Source: Lineus longissimus
Lineage: Eukaryota; Nemertea; Pilidiophora; Heteronemertea; Lineidae
DNA length: 60,000 nt
NCBI RefSeq assembly: GCF_910592395.1
Contig: NC_088313.1
Location: 16,696,437 to 16,756,436, forward strand
Direction of reading: 5' to 3'
Shown here: positions 1-10,037 of the stretch, piece after piece
Layout: every line of letters begins with the position of its first letter
Numbering within the stretch: the first letter of the stretch is position 1
Notes under the pieces: generated by a model
Seen by the model: the letters and a program-made list of their open reading frames with translations, nothing else
What the model was told of the DNA's origin: nothing
Databases searched by the model: none
Program-made: the position numbers and the translations under genes

Positions 1-120
1 AGTGAGGTTTCGCAACCACCCGTTTAGGCCCTACGACGACGTTTATCTATTGTGTGAGTTTACCTGAACAATAGAGAAACGTCGTTGAAGGGCCTAACCG
101 GGCGGTTGCGAAACCTCACT
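1..120. mobile_element. Foldback (palindromic) element, probably a MITE
   Basis: The first 120 bases fold on themselves almost completely. The left end AGTGAGGTTTCGCAACC is mirrored by the reverse complement GGTTGCGAAACCTCACT at the right end. Pairing continues inwards through the GGCCCT/AGGGCC blocks to TCTATTGT/ACAATAGA. The arms are about 53 bases with only a handful of mismatches, and the unpaired loop is about 14 bases. There is no open reading frame. Non-autonomous DNA transposons of the foldback type have this structure. The element starts exactly at the window edge, so its left flank and any target-site duplication cannot be seen. Confidence 0.75.
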
Positions 121-3100
121 ATTGGCTCTTATTTCCGCCCTCTCTCCCATAACTAAATCCCCTTATTCTCTCACGATTACTCCCGAAGATCAATAATCAG
201 CCTTACCACACAATTTTCATCAATGACAAGCAACCCTTGTTCCACAGAATAATACGATATCCTACGACCACATCGGGTCTGTGGTCGGCAAACCAGCAGA
301 CACTTCTACTGCCTCCCTGGTAAGCTCTCATCACCTTTCGCAGTCACGTCGTGAGATCAGAACATTGATCATACTGATGGCTCAATATAGATCCATTTGC
401 TAATGGGACACAGCCACGAGGTTTCCTAATTAAACATTCTCCCTTCTTCAGACTATTTACTTGTGGTGTGGAGGCGATTTGGCCTAAAGCTCCTTAGACA
501 CAGTAGCTTGTTAGAAATGCCTAAACATGTAAGACTCCCACTAGTAATAGATATTATCTTTGTCGGGTCGTCTCCTATATTGGCCCTTGATGTACCGCAC
601 CGACAAGGACTGTACTTTAGGATGAAAATTCCCAATAACCTACCATGTTTTAGAGGTCATATCACAAGACTTTGGCTAGTTCTCTAATCCCGTTTTCTTT
701 GCTAGGTAAGCAGGACAAATATCGCGCGGAGACGGTGTTTTGAGAGAAAAAAAATGTAATATTATATTTTAAGGATCCTAATCTTGGCGTAGGTTTCTTT
801 TGCCTTGTACCAATTAACTGTGCACCAAATCGGAACATATAATTCCTAAGCAGTGGAACGGACTTCTGGTATATCGGAAATATCAAGTCCATGCTTCTGT
901 AAAAAGACGACGCCTTCTGAAGGACCCTTTCGCAATGTTGTTTGATCTTGAATCAGACCTTCTGTGGCACAATTATAATGAACACGACGAACTATCCCTA
1001 TTTTGACAATTTCTTTTGACGTGTCTTCTTCACTATTAACATCCGAATATTGAAAAATATTGATTTCTCGTCCGGGTTACGCTTCGCAGCGCCCGAATCA
1101 GCTGCGACGGATCTAGTCTCTGAAATCAAAACACCGGGGGGAATCACACCGTCAGCTGTTGGACGGCTTGTTTACGTCTCGCGCTAAATGTCCATGTCTG
1201 ACAATCTGAGTGGTCTATATAAACAGTCAGTCAATGGACTGCTCGGGTTTGGTCGGATTAGCCCTTGGGATTTGACCGAACGCATACATGTATAAGCACA
1301 CTTAAGAATTGGTAGATTCATCTGATATTCGTAGAGCGCACCATGAGACAAAATGTTCAGATGTAATAGAAGAAGAAAAAACTGGTATACAATAAAAACT
1401 CTGACAGTGGCGCACGGTTTCTGGTATTATTGGATCTTCGTCCATCATGGTGATCTGAGGCGTGTGTGAAATAAAAATTCGCTCTATTTCACACAAGGTT
1501 CATATCGCCATCATTTTACCCATTTATCTTTTTTATCGACGGTGTTTTTCTTTAGTTCTTGGGGTTGCATGAAGGTCACTTACGCGCCAATGCTCTTACG
1601 TTTTTTCAAAGAAATGAAATCAAAATGCGAAGTAACTCAAGGTAATAAGGCGTATTTAAAGTAATTTGTGGTGATTTTGGACTTAGTTTTTTTTAGAAAC
1701 CGTGACGAAGATGCGCGATGCCATTACTCTTTAATCGGATTTAGATATCTAGCGTTGCGAGCTTGTGTTTTTTGTGCTCACTTCGTGATGTACGATAATG
1801 GCCCTCGAATCTAAAGGCAACAAATTAAAACTACTTCTATCTTTATGATAAACAATAATCATAACCTCAGCACGCCATTTCGCCAATATGTTTTTCTTCA
1901 CGGTCACGTATACAATATGGAACCTTTTTCTGAATGTTATTTGTCGATCAAACATTCGTTAAAGATAAACTTTAGACGTTAGAACGCACAATAGTAAAAC
2001 CACGCGCCTATCTGGTCGATCGCTTCGGTGTGCAAAAGACGAAGCAACAATCATGCAGACCTTGAGACAGGGGAACCGGCGATGATCTTAATGGCTGTGT
2101 ACGAGACTGGTTAGAACCCAACCAACAATTACACGTCTCGTCATCAGTTACCGTTTTTCTACGAGAACATCCGATGGCATTTTCGATCATGGCTGATTTT
2201 GCCCCCAGTTATGACAAATCGGACTCATCCACGTACTTCCATTGGTGTCTGCTACGACTGCCCATATATCATGTTTATCTTCGGTAACACGGGTCATTTG
2301 TCATCATCGAAATATACCATGCGACCAAAAGTCATATACTAATGTCAAAGATGCACCTTGTACATGTATATAAAACGTGGTTTCGTATCTTTTTGTGAGT
2401 ATCCTTGCTAACACTCTTAACAGCCGTACTCCGTCATTTCAATCGCCTACACACATTTACCCATCGCATTAAAAATTCTCTCATAGCCTTCCCGTCAAAT
2501 ATGGTGTGATTTAGCTATTCTTTGATACCTTCTTTCCACGGTTCTTTAGTCAATCATGATGGAAGATGCGCATTGAAATAATTTATAGCCGGACCATAGA
2601 CCATGAATAAGATGATGTGGCCGTATAGACTCTTAATTAACTGAGATACCAAACCGCGATAGCATTTCATGCCGATGTCAAATGAGTACAGGAGGCTTTG
2701 CAATGAACGCTGCATTATTTTGATAAGCCGTGGACGAACGATTTGGTCACTCCTCACGCTGGCATGTCAACAATTAGAAGGCGAGAAGTATAAAGGCGTT
2801 ATTTAGCGAAGACTGTCAATAGTCTATACGAAGAAATGCGGCGCCACTGCAATGATAGTATCTCACCTGAACTGTAATCTCCATAGAAAGAAGAGTTGTG
2901 AGATATTACCAAAATGTGTTCTTGAAATACATTTTTGATGCTACTTTCGAAACTAAGTTTAACGGCTCACCAACCCGTCTAACTCCAGAAAATACAAAAA
3001 TGTAAGTCTGTTGTAAACCTGTCATTTTGTGTGTTATTTATCGTCATTTGCCATGATTACACATTCAAACTGAGCCACGCTTCAAATTTACTGTTCCTTT

Positions 3101-3304
3101 AGTATTTTTTTCCGAAGACAGCCTTTAGTTGGCATTGTGAGAGATAAGTGACTCGTGAATAATTCACGACTATGGATGATGAATCGATCGTGTAAGCACA
3201 GATCCATCATAGTCCACATCCCAGCCTGGCGAACTAACCACCCTCTTGTAAGAAGACCGTGCGCTATCGAAATTCCTTAAACTACTGGTCGTTATGACAT
3301 CATT
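121..3304. other. Unassigned DNA, no supported gene
   Basis: No reading frame here exceeds 76 codons, and none has a recognisable domain or a convincing pair of splice sites. I saw one short palindrome near 3151-3167 (CGTGAATAATTCACG core), a local GC-rich patch around 1070-1190, and two TACATGTA octamers near 1285 and 2360. Otherwise I see nothing. Confidence 0.5.
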
Positions 3305-3496
3305 ATGGCTCTTAGAAAATCGGTTGAGAAGAATCCCCTCATCGGAGACCAGACCATACGCATAAAAAAAATCGAAAAGGTCGTAGAGTACTCGGACTCT
3401 GGGGAAATCATTTCCATTCTAAGCGACGAAACATTGAATAGCGGAATTTTTGGGCACATGTTGAAGCACATCGTCTTTCAAAAGAAGCGTTTTTAA
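3305..3496 (+). CDS. Possible small protein or first exon, 63 residues, function unknown
   Basis: This is an uninterrupted frame of 63 codons. Its ATG has a favourable context (A at -3, G at +4), and the codons follow a purine-first pattern more often than neighbouring frames. The product would be basic and soluble, alternating charged and aliphatic residues (for example IRIKKIEKVVEYSD), with no signal peptide, membrane segment or cysteine. I do not recognise the family. It could be a short gene, an opening exon whose donor I cannot identify, or chance, since frames of this length are common here. The acceptor-bounded frame at 3936-4148 on the same strand might belong with it, but I found no joining splice pair. 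Confidence 0.22.
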   Translation: MALRKSVEKNPLIGDQTIRIKKIEKVVEYSDSGEIISILSDETLNSGIFGHMLKHIVFQKKRF

Positions 3497-3936
3497 CACA
3501 CTTCTTTCGAATGCGATCTCAACGTAACTTATAAATTATTCTGAATGTTATTTCGATGCGCCAATCACTATGTTGCCGGTTACATGACTTTCTTATTTAT
3601 CAGGTTATGAATAGGACAGAGCGGTCTCTAATTATAAACTAATGCAAGTGAAGCAGTCTGTAGTGGATGGATAGTGAATCATTGCCCTAATGAACTTCAG
3701 ACACTTTGAGTGAAAAATGAACATTAAATAAATGATGGGTCATTTATGATTGACTCCAAGGACGGTCTATTGAGTGATGATATAAGAAAGCAAGGAGCGA
3801 TCATCTGGCGATCTTAATGCAACTTTTGATCACAGATACTGTCGATTGCAATTGTCTTATTTTCTCATATCCATTCGATTCGTCTTAAAATAATCTTCCA
3901 TTGGGTAGACTGTTTCTCCGCCTTGCAAGTTCCACT

Positions 3937-4148
3937 TGCAGGAACTCCCTGACTGTCACCAATCCAATCCCCAGCTGTGGGAAAATTCCACACTGAAGAC
4001 GGACGCAGCTGGCAATTTTATGACGCATATTCAGCGGGTGCTATGCACTATGATCGAGAACGCAGGCGAAAAAGAAGAAAAGAAACTTCCGGCAGATGAA
4101 CAGCAAATCCAACTAAAGATAAAATGTTTTTTTTCCTCGACATCATGA
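3937..4148 (+). CDS. Possible terminal exon, function unknown
   Basis: A plausible splice acceptor (TTCCACTTGCAG, preceded by a pyrimidine-rich stretch) is followed by about 68 open codons ending at TGA 4146-4148. The encoded segment is polar. It carries an acidic-basic run (GEKEEKKLPADEQQ) and then a short hydrophobic end. No domain is recognisable, and no AATAAA lies close downstream. Only the acceptor plus coding-like composition supports it, so it may be chance. Confidence 0.2.
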
Positions 4149-6710
4149 CCTAATTTCAAGTCAAGAAATGAAAGCCAATTAATTGCTGTTTCAGAGCTTA
4201 GGAAAGAAGCATTAACTTTTTTTTTGAATGTGTTTTGCTGAAAATGAACTTATCAAGTTCGTTCTTTTAAATCACATATATTTTTAGCATCAGTCGCAGT
4301 GATACGATTACTAGGTGAACTTCAAAGTTATGATTCTACACCAACGAGGGGCGTAATGATATTTTCAAGATTGTAACACATTTTTTTCAAAAGATCGGTG
4401 GTAGGCTTAAGAGAAAAGGTTATTTTGTATTTAGCCGGTCCTCTTCCCTTAAAGATTAAGAGCAAGGATGACTTTGCGTCAAACTCATGAAAGTCTGACG
4501 ATTTCTAAAAGAAAACATTTTCTTTCTCTATTTTTCGATCTTGACGTTCCTGCTTTACTTTCATTTCATTATTATCACCTACATGTACGATGATGGTTCT
4601 TGTAATATCAATCAAGGAAAATGTCATTTAATTACCAAAATATGTGTTTAGTTCCCAAGCACGCCTGTAGGCTGTTTCATCTGACCCCAATAAGAAGTCA
4701 AATCTACAACGGTAGAAAAGACGTTGCGATCTCAGACGGAGCCTTGGGAACCTTGTCGAGTGATCGATGAAGGTGCTGGATAGCACTCTTTCTGATCATT
4801 GCGCCATAAATCTAATGTCTTCCAATGATTTACGCCGAGGTTGCTCGGTGTGACCTTGATGACCAATCAATTTCAGAATCAGATGGCATCCCGCTCTGTC
4901 TCATCCATTTTTGGTTCATCTCGTCATCCTTGAAATCTCGCGAGAGTTGGCCGCGCATTTCTGATATTGAGATTCCCTGGCGGAGAATCGATCATATCTA
5001 AACCTGATGTAAAATAACCTCAAAGCCTCCAATCAAGAGCTTACGATAAATCTCAGCTTTTTTAATAAATTTTGAAGCGTGATTAATTTGATATTGGGAC
5101 GAAACGAACAACGTCATGGCCGCTTTTTTAAACTTTAGGGGGTGGATTTTGATTGAAACGCACTCCTAGGTGAACGTTTCAAAACCGGTGGTGTTATCGG
5201 GGAAAATGAGACGCCTCGATCGACGTGTACAAATTTTAAAGTTGATTGACATGGTTTGTGTCTTAAAGGAACTTTAAAGTTGAAAAAACTGATTAAAATT
5301 GTGTTACGATAATGAAAAATGTCTCCCACATTGCACCTTTGCACCACCTATCTCAGCCACACACGTCCAAAGTAGGAAACCGATTATAATTTTAAAAGGA
5401 GCTACGTTTCAAAATTAGCAGCGCGTGTTGTATTGCACCCAGGGCCACAGTTTAATCAAAACGTGACTGTAACACGCAACAATGGAAGGATTAATGCAGA
5501 CCTTATCGTCTTCAATGTCAGAAACTAGATAGTCCATCATGGCAGTAGTGGCATCATGAATACCAAGCGGGTTTTTACAGCACCAAAACAAGCGGGTTGA
5601 TATCTCCATGACCGAGACACGCTGGACTGTATTCGACCAGCGATGTAGGCAACGGCTTACATGTCGGGTAGAAAAAGATAACGGGATGCAACGCGCTGGT
5701 ATACCTGACGAGAGATAAAGAAACTGCCTGGCCATAGGCCCTATTGTTCATTTACACATGTAGCGAAATTAGATATTAAGTTTTTACTCCTTATTACAGA
5801 ATCTACTTTTCCGAATCTTCTGACGGTTATGGCTGGGTTTAGGATAGCCATACCATTGACAACTGTCACAATGTCACACTGTCACACTGTCACATCCAGC
5901 TCGCTTCCACCTTTCACTATGTAGTGATTTTTTTCCTCAGCAACATGGACATGAACATCGACTAGTTCGAACTCAATATCGGAAAACATGTCCTAACCTA
6001 CGCATGTATCAGATTTTGTGTATCAAGTTGGGAAAGAATACGTCCTTCTCTTATATAACGTAACCGCTGCCAAATACCTTATCATCCCCACTGTCACCAA
6101 TATTCTTAAAAGGGAAGAAAAATGCTAACCACTAATTCGTTTGAGAACTGAATTTCCAATTTCTTCTTGTGCCCCTAGCGGAAAAGCGCACTCGATTTTA
6201 AACGTAATTTAATTCTATCTTCCAATAAGAATTATCGGTTATTTGCCCAACCAGGACAATATTGTCGATATGGTATCGGGTTTTTGACGAAGCAGTTCCG
6301 CGGGATCAAGTCAACTACACGTATCTGAGAATGTGTACAACGCGACCTCTCCACTAACCATTCTGATGTTCTACGGTAAAGTTTTGTACAAGAGGGAGTT
6401 TTGGCAGATTTATGTGAGATATACCCGCTGACGTCAATTGTGTCAAGGGCCCGCCAAAACCCACTTCAAACACGATGGACAAAGCCACCCACTAACCTCC
6501 TATTAGCCTTGTTCACCGCCTTGAGAGTGTGTTTTGTTTTCTCTCAGCTCGGTATGTTTTCCCGTGACTGGTCGATAATGCATTGCTAATTGACTCGTGT
6601 ATAAAGTGCGGCAATATACAAGGACTTGGCCATCATGCTCCGTCAAGTCAAGTTCGCCATAATTGACCGATGACGTGTTTAATACCCATGGACAATTTAT
6701 CGTCAAAGTG
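4149..6710. other. Unassigned DNA
   Basis: Several reading frames of 60-106 codons occur on both strands. The longest, 106 codons, is at 5415-5735 on the minus strand. None shows a domain, a signal peptide or paired splice sites. Homopolymer T runs and one TACATGTA near 4582 are present. A short tandem repeat at 5862-5893 is listed separately. Confidence 0.5.
5862..5893. repeat. Short tandem repeat, unit about 8 bp (ACTGTCAC)
   Basis: About four head-to-tail copies of an ACTGTCAC-like octamer (AACTGTCACAATGTCACACTG and onward) lie in non-coding DNA. It is a small microsatellite, one of the few in the window. Confidence 0.7.
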
Positions 6711-6880
6711 CCGGTGTGACAGCGGATATAGTCCCCCTGGAGTCATAGTCCGGTAGCATTGTATTTGACCAATTAAGCAGCATGATCTATTGTACCGCTA
6801 ACCCTAACCAAAACATTTAGCAATGCGGGCTATTGTTACACGGACTATCAGCCCTAGGACTACTATCCCTTGCACACCGG
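6711..6880 (+). mobile_element. MITE family A, copy 1 (170 bp)
   Basis: The element starts CCGGTGTGACAGCGGATATA and ends CCCTTGCACACCGG, so its ends are imperfect terminal inverted repeats (CCGGTGTG followed by GGATA and AGTCC blocks on both sides). There is no reading frame of note. It contains the telomere-like string ACCCTAACC near its middle. An inverted copy lies at 45756-45925, and positions 6715-6880 match it at every base. Small size, inverted ends, lack of coding capacity and dispersed identical copies are the marks of a miniature inverted-repeat transposable element mobilised recently by a transposase encoded elsewhere. I see no clear target-site duplication. Confidence 0.85.
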
Positions 6881-8881
6881 TTTATAGGGACGTTTCTTGA
6901 AATTTGATAAGTAGGGGGCTCACCATGTGATGACGGAAGGTGTACGGTATGCGACAGTGCACTAATGTGGGAGAGGTAGAAGTCTAGATGCTCTGAGTGC
7001 AATTAAAGACCGTATTTTCATGCTAGCGAAAGTTGCCAGTCTTGAAGACGTTCATTTTATGAGATGGATATTTCAACATTATCGATGAGAATTCAATTGG
7101 TATTGCCAGGAGCCCGTCATTAGTGATATCGAAGGCGTATTCTGTGACGAGCTGAATGGCAAACGAAATGGAGGATGGTGGACGCTATCCCGAAGCAATC
7201 GGTGTAACAGCAAATTAGAACTGGGCCGCTCCTACACTAAGCCAGTCATAATTTCGGATGTAGTATTTTCGATTTCATTAGACCATGGCACTGTCTAAAC
7301 GTTTTTTATTCGACAAAACGAATAGGTATCAAAGATAAAAACTGCTTCAGTTATCTTAGCGCTGTTCAATATTGGGTCCATCGACAAGAAACGAAATCTT
7401 TCACAAATATTGATACATGTTATTCTGTCGTTTTATTGATTTCCTACCGCAAATCTCAGTGGGCTGTGTCTACACAGGCTAAGGTATCCAATACGTCAAC
7501 TATTGTTTACTCGGGACTTGCTGAGCAGGGGCCGCGCTTCGAATTAACGCAATTTCCGAAGAGGTTTTTATTGAAATCGAGTTAATCATGTTGATTGGGA
7601 TAAGGCGACGCCTCAGGATATGAAAAACAAGGTTTATCATGTCTAATCAAACATGCTGTTTTATTGCTTACCAAAGTGTTGAAGAAAAGAAATTTCAAAA
7701 CTGTTCAGCGCTTATTGATGTTCCCAGAAATACACATTTGCTTTTGGCTTTCATAGATTTCACTGCCAATTCTACTAACAGTAATTACAATTCGGAGATA
7801 ACAGCTGACGTGCCGAATACTGGATACACCAAAGCAGTTCGTTGGTAAATACTTATCAAAGTATGCGAAGTTGTCAAAAGTACATTGCATTGCGGAGGAA
7901 CACAATAAATCATGTATAAAACCTGTGAACTCCACGCTTGTCACGTTGGTAACATGGTTGTCAGCAGTCACATGGCCAATTTGTACTCGTCCAGGTCTAA
8001 GTGTTTAGTGTGAACGAAAACGCAAATGGCCCTACCACCCCACTGATAATACAGTTTTTAAAGAGCACTTAGAGTATCTAGATACACGCCTTTTAGCGCT
8101 AACCTTTGCTTTTAAAGGAGAGATTGAGAGCATTGCTCGTAATGGTTTATCCATTAGATCTCAAGCTTTCATCCGAATAATCGGCTCAAAGTGTAACAGG
8201 AAGGTATCCACTCTTCTGTGGATTTCCTCTCTTTCTTCAAAATGATGCTGGCTATCGAGAATATTAGACTTTTTTTAAGCAACGGTGGCTAATGCGCAGT
8301 TGGTCAAGAGGACTTTTTTCAATTCGAGGAAAGCAACACAGTTGAAATATTAGAAGATGATGTTGGTTTTCAAGAAGATCAGCCCATTGGTATAACCGTA
8401 CCATGTCTACTGCCACTTCCGAAAATTAACGTTATTGCAGCCGAGAAGAGAACGACCTTTGCTTTATTCACAACGATATTTATAGTTCGTTAGGCGTGAT
8501 GAAAACATCATTAAATAGACATTGCGTGCTTTTAGAAGTTTGATTAATTTTAATACGCTTCACAAAAGACTTTGATGAAACTAAAATAGCTCACAGTAAT
8601 TCAAAACGGAAAGTTTACAGTCATGAGGTTCGTTTTTGCCTTCATTTTGATTAAGGTTCCGGTAAATATCAGACTGGTAGCATTTCCTTTGTCTAGCAAT
8701 TCTGTTGAGATCACCACCCCATTCCGAAGCTTTGCTTTGCTATTTGTTCATTCGTAAAGCCTTCATCGGGCGTGCAGGAGTCAACACATCAGATTGAACA
8801 ATGCCATAGACTTGCAGTACACTGGTTAATTGATACTACTTTGCTGTTTGGTTGTGATCGACGATCGATGTTGCGTGAACC
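6881..8881. other. Unassigned DNA upstream of the receptor gene
   Basis: A 69-codon frame at 7639-7848 (+) and an 88-codon antisense frame at 7705-7971 (-) have no recognisable features. The 120 bases before the receptor start may hold its 5' leader. An acceptor-like TTGCAG near 8817 would allow an upstream non-coding exon, but I cannot place a promoter. Confidence 0.45.
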
Positions 8882-9907
8882 ATGACAAATCTAGAACTCT
8901 TCAGTTTCACAGCCACGGAGTTAACAAAGGGGAGCGGTGACGTAGACGTGTTTGAATCCGTCATTGCTTTCATACAAGGGTATGTGACCATCGTTGTTGC
9001 AGTCATTGGTATCTTTGGGAACCTTCTCTCCCTGGTCGTGTTCTTAAGGGTGAGAAACAGAGGGGACGCGGCTGTGCAGTACCTCGGCTGCTTAGCCATT
9101 ACCGATACCATGAGCGTCATCTTCATCGGTTTCATAATCTGGGTAGCCGTCGGTCTCAATTACATTACAGAAGGAAAAGTCAGTTTTGACTTGACAACAG
9201 TTTCGCTCACGTCGTGTAAGATATTAGGCTATCTGGTCTACTCCGCAATTAATTTATCCGGATTTCTAATTGCAACGTATTCTCTGGAGAGGGCGATTGT
9301 AGTGTGTTTCCCATTGAAAAGGAAAAGCATTACTACCACCCGCCGTAGGAACGTTATACTTATCATCTTTGGTATCGGTCTGACTTCGTCGTTGTACAGA
9401 CCTGTGACTTTTGGTGTGTTAGACTTCGGTGGCAGGAAAAAGTGTACTTTCGATGTCTCGGTGACCACTGAGTTATGGTTACGCCAGTTGGACAGACTCT
9501 TATATTTCTACGGCCCAGTTGTCGTTATCATAATGGCCAACATTTCTATCCTAGTTGGCATATCGCTAGCGCACAATCAGTTCAAACTTACAGGGAAAAG
9601 GAAAGAGACAATTCAAACCAAGCTCATCGTCAATACTATGATAGTCTCCCTCTCTTACATCGCGCTCCTGACGCCAGCGGTTTGTGTTGGGTTCTACCTC
9701 ACTACCCTACGCAACTCTAACAGCCAGACCAACATTCAATTTTTCATTTTCATAAGCAATTTATGCAGTCTATTTTCCTTCAGCAATTACTGCTTTAACT
9801 TTATCATCTATAGTTGCACGCTGCCTTTCTATCGAGCGGAAGTGAAAAAGATGTTTTGCTTTGAGGCGAAAGAAATCGACACTGGTAAATTTTCAATCTC
9901 GACATAA
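8882..9907 (+). CDS. Rhodopsin-family (class A) G protein-coupled receptor, orphan, peptide-receptor-like
   Basis: This is a complete single-exon gene of 341 residues, a normal length for a class A receptor. The start is fixed by an in-frame TGA at 8876-8878. Seven hydrophobic helices lie at about 33-57, 66-92, 110-140, 156-174, 205-231, 246-275 and 284-312. Landmarks: GN at 46-47 (N1.50), LAITD with Asp75 (2.50), Cys112 at the top of helix 3 with its disulfide partner Cys188 in loop 2, Glu136-Arg137 in place of DRY with Pro144 seven residues on, Pro212 (5.50), Pro265 (6.50), and helix 8 with FYR at 316-318. Unusual: no helix 4 tryptophan, LLTP instead of CWxP, NFIIY (306-310) instead of NPxxY, and no N-glycosylation sequon in the short N-terminus. 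It would sit in the plasma membrane and couple a ligand, possibly a peptide, to G proteins. Helix 1 and 7 patterns recall FMRFamide and GPR139-type receptors, but the ligand cannot be read from sequence. Cys326 may be palmitoylated. Confidence 0.93.
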   Translation: MTNLELFSFTATELTKGSGDVDVFESVIAFIQGYVTIVVAVIGIFGNLLSLVVFLRVRNRGDAAVQYLGCLAITDTMSVIFIGFIIWVAVGLNYITEGKVSFDLTTVSLTSCKILGYLVYSAINLSGFLIATYSLERAIVVCFPLKRKSITTTRRRNVILIIFGIGLTSSLYRPVTFGVLDFGGRKKCTFDVSVTTELWLRQLDRLLYFYGPVVVIIMANISILVGISLAHNQFKLTGKRKETIQTKLIVNTMIVSLSYIALLTPAVCVGFYLTTLRNSNSQTNIQFFIFISNLCSLFSFSNYCFNFIIYSCTLPFYRAEVKKMFCFEAKEIDTGKFSIST

Positions 9908-10031
9908 AATACAGAAGAAAAAATATAGAGTTAACTCAGATAATATAACACTACAGACTCTTAACATTATGTTGAACGCCGTCTTCTCTGCCGATACATT
10001 TCAAACTGCCAAATGTGACTGACAGCCAAAA

Positions 10032-10037
10032 AATAAA
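10032..10037 (+). promoter_or_regulatory. Poly(A) signal AATAAA of the receptor gene
   Basis: A canonical AATAAA lies 125 bases after the receptor stop codon. This gives a short 3' UTR and supports a functional transcription unit. Confidence 0.7.

Noticed and set aside
5415-5735. 106-codon minus-strand frame
   Set aside because: Composition rich in Cys, Arg and Trp, typical of non-coding translation.
6798-6806. ACCCTAACC as telomeric sequence
   Set aside because: It is a single occurrence inside the MITE, not an array.
8836-9159. 107-codon minus-strand frame
   Set aside because: It lies antisense to the receptor gene and reflects that gene's codon pattern.
9238-9468. 76-codon minus-strand frame
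   Set aside because: Antisense shadow of the receptor gene.
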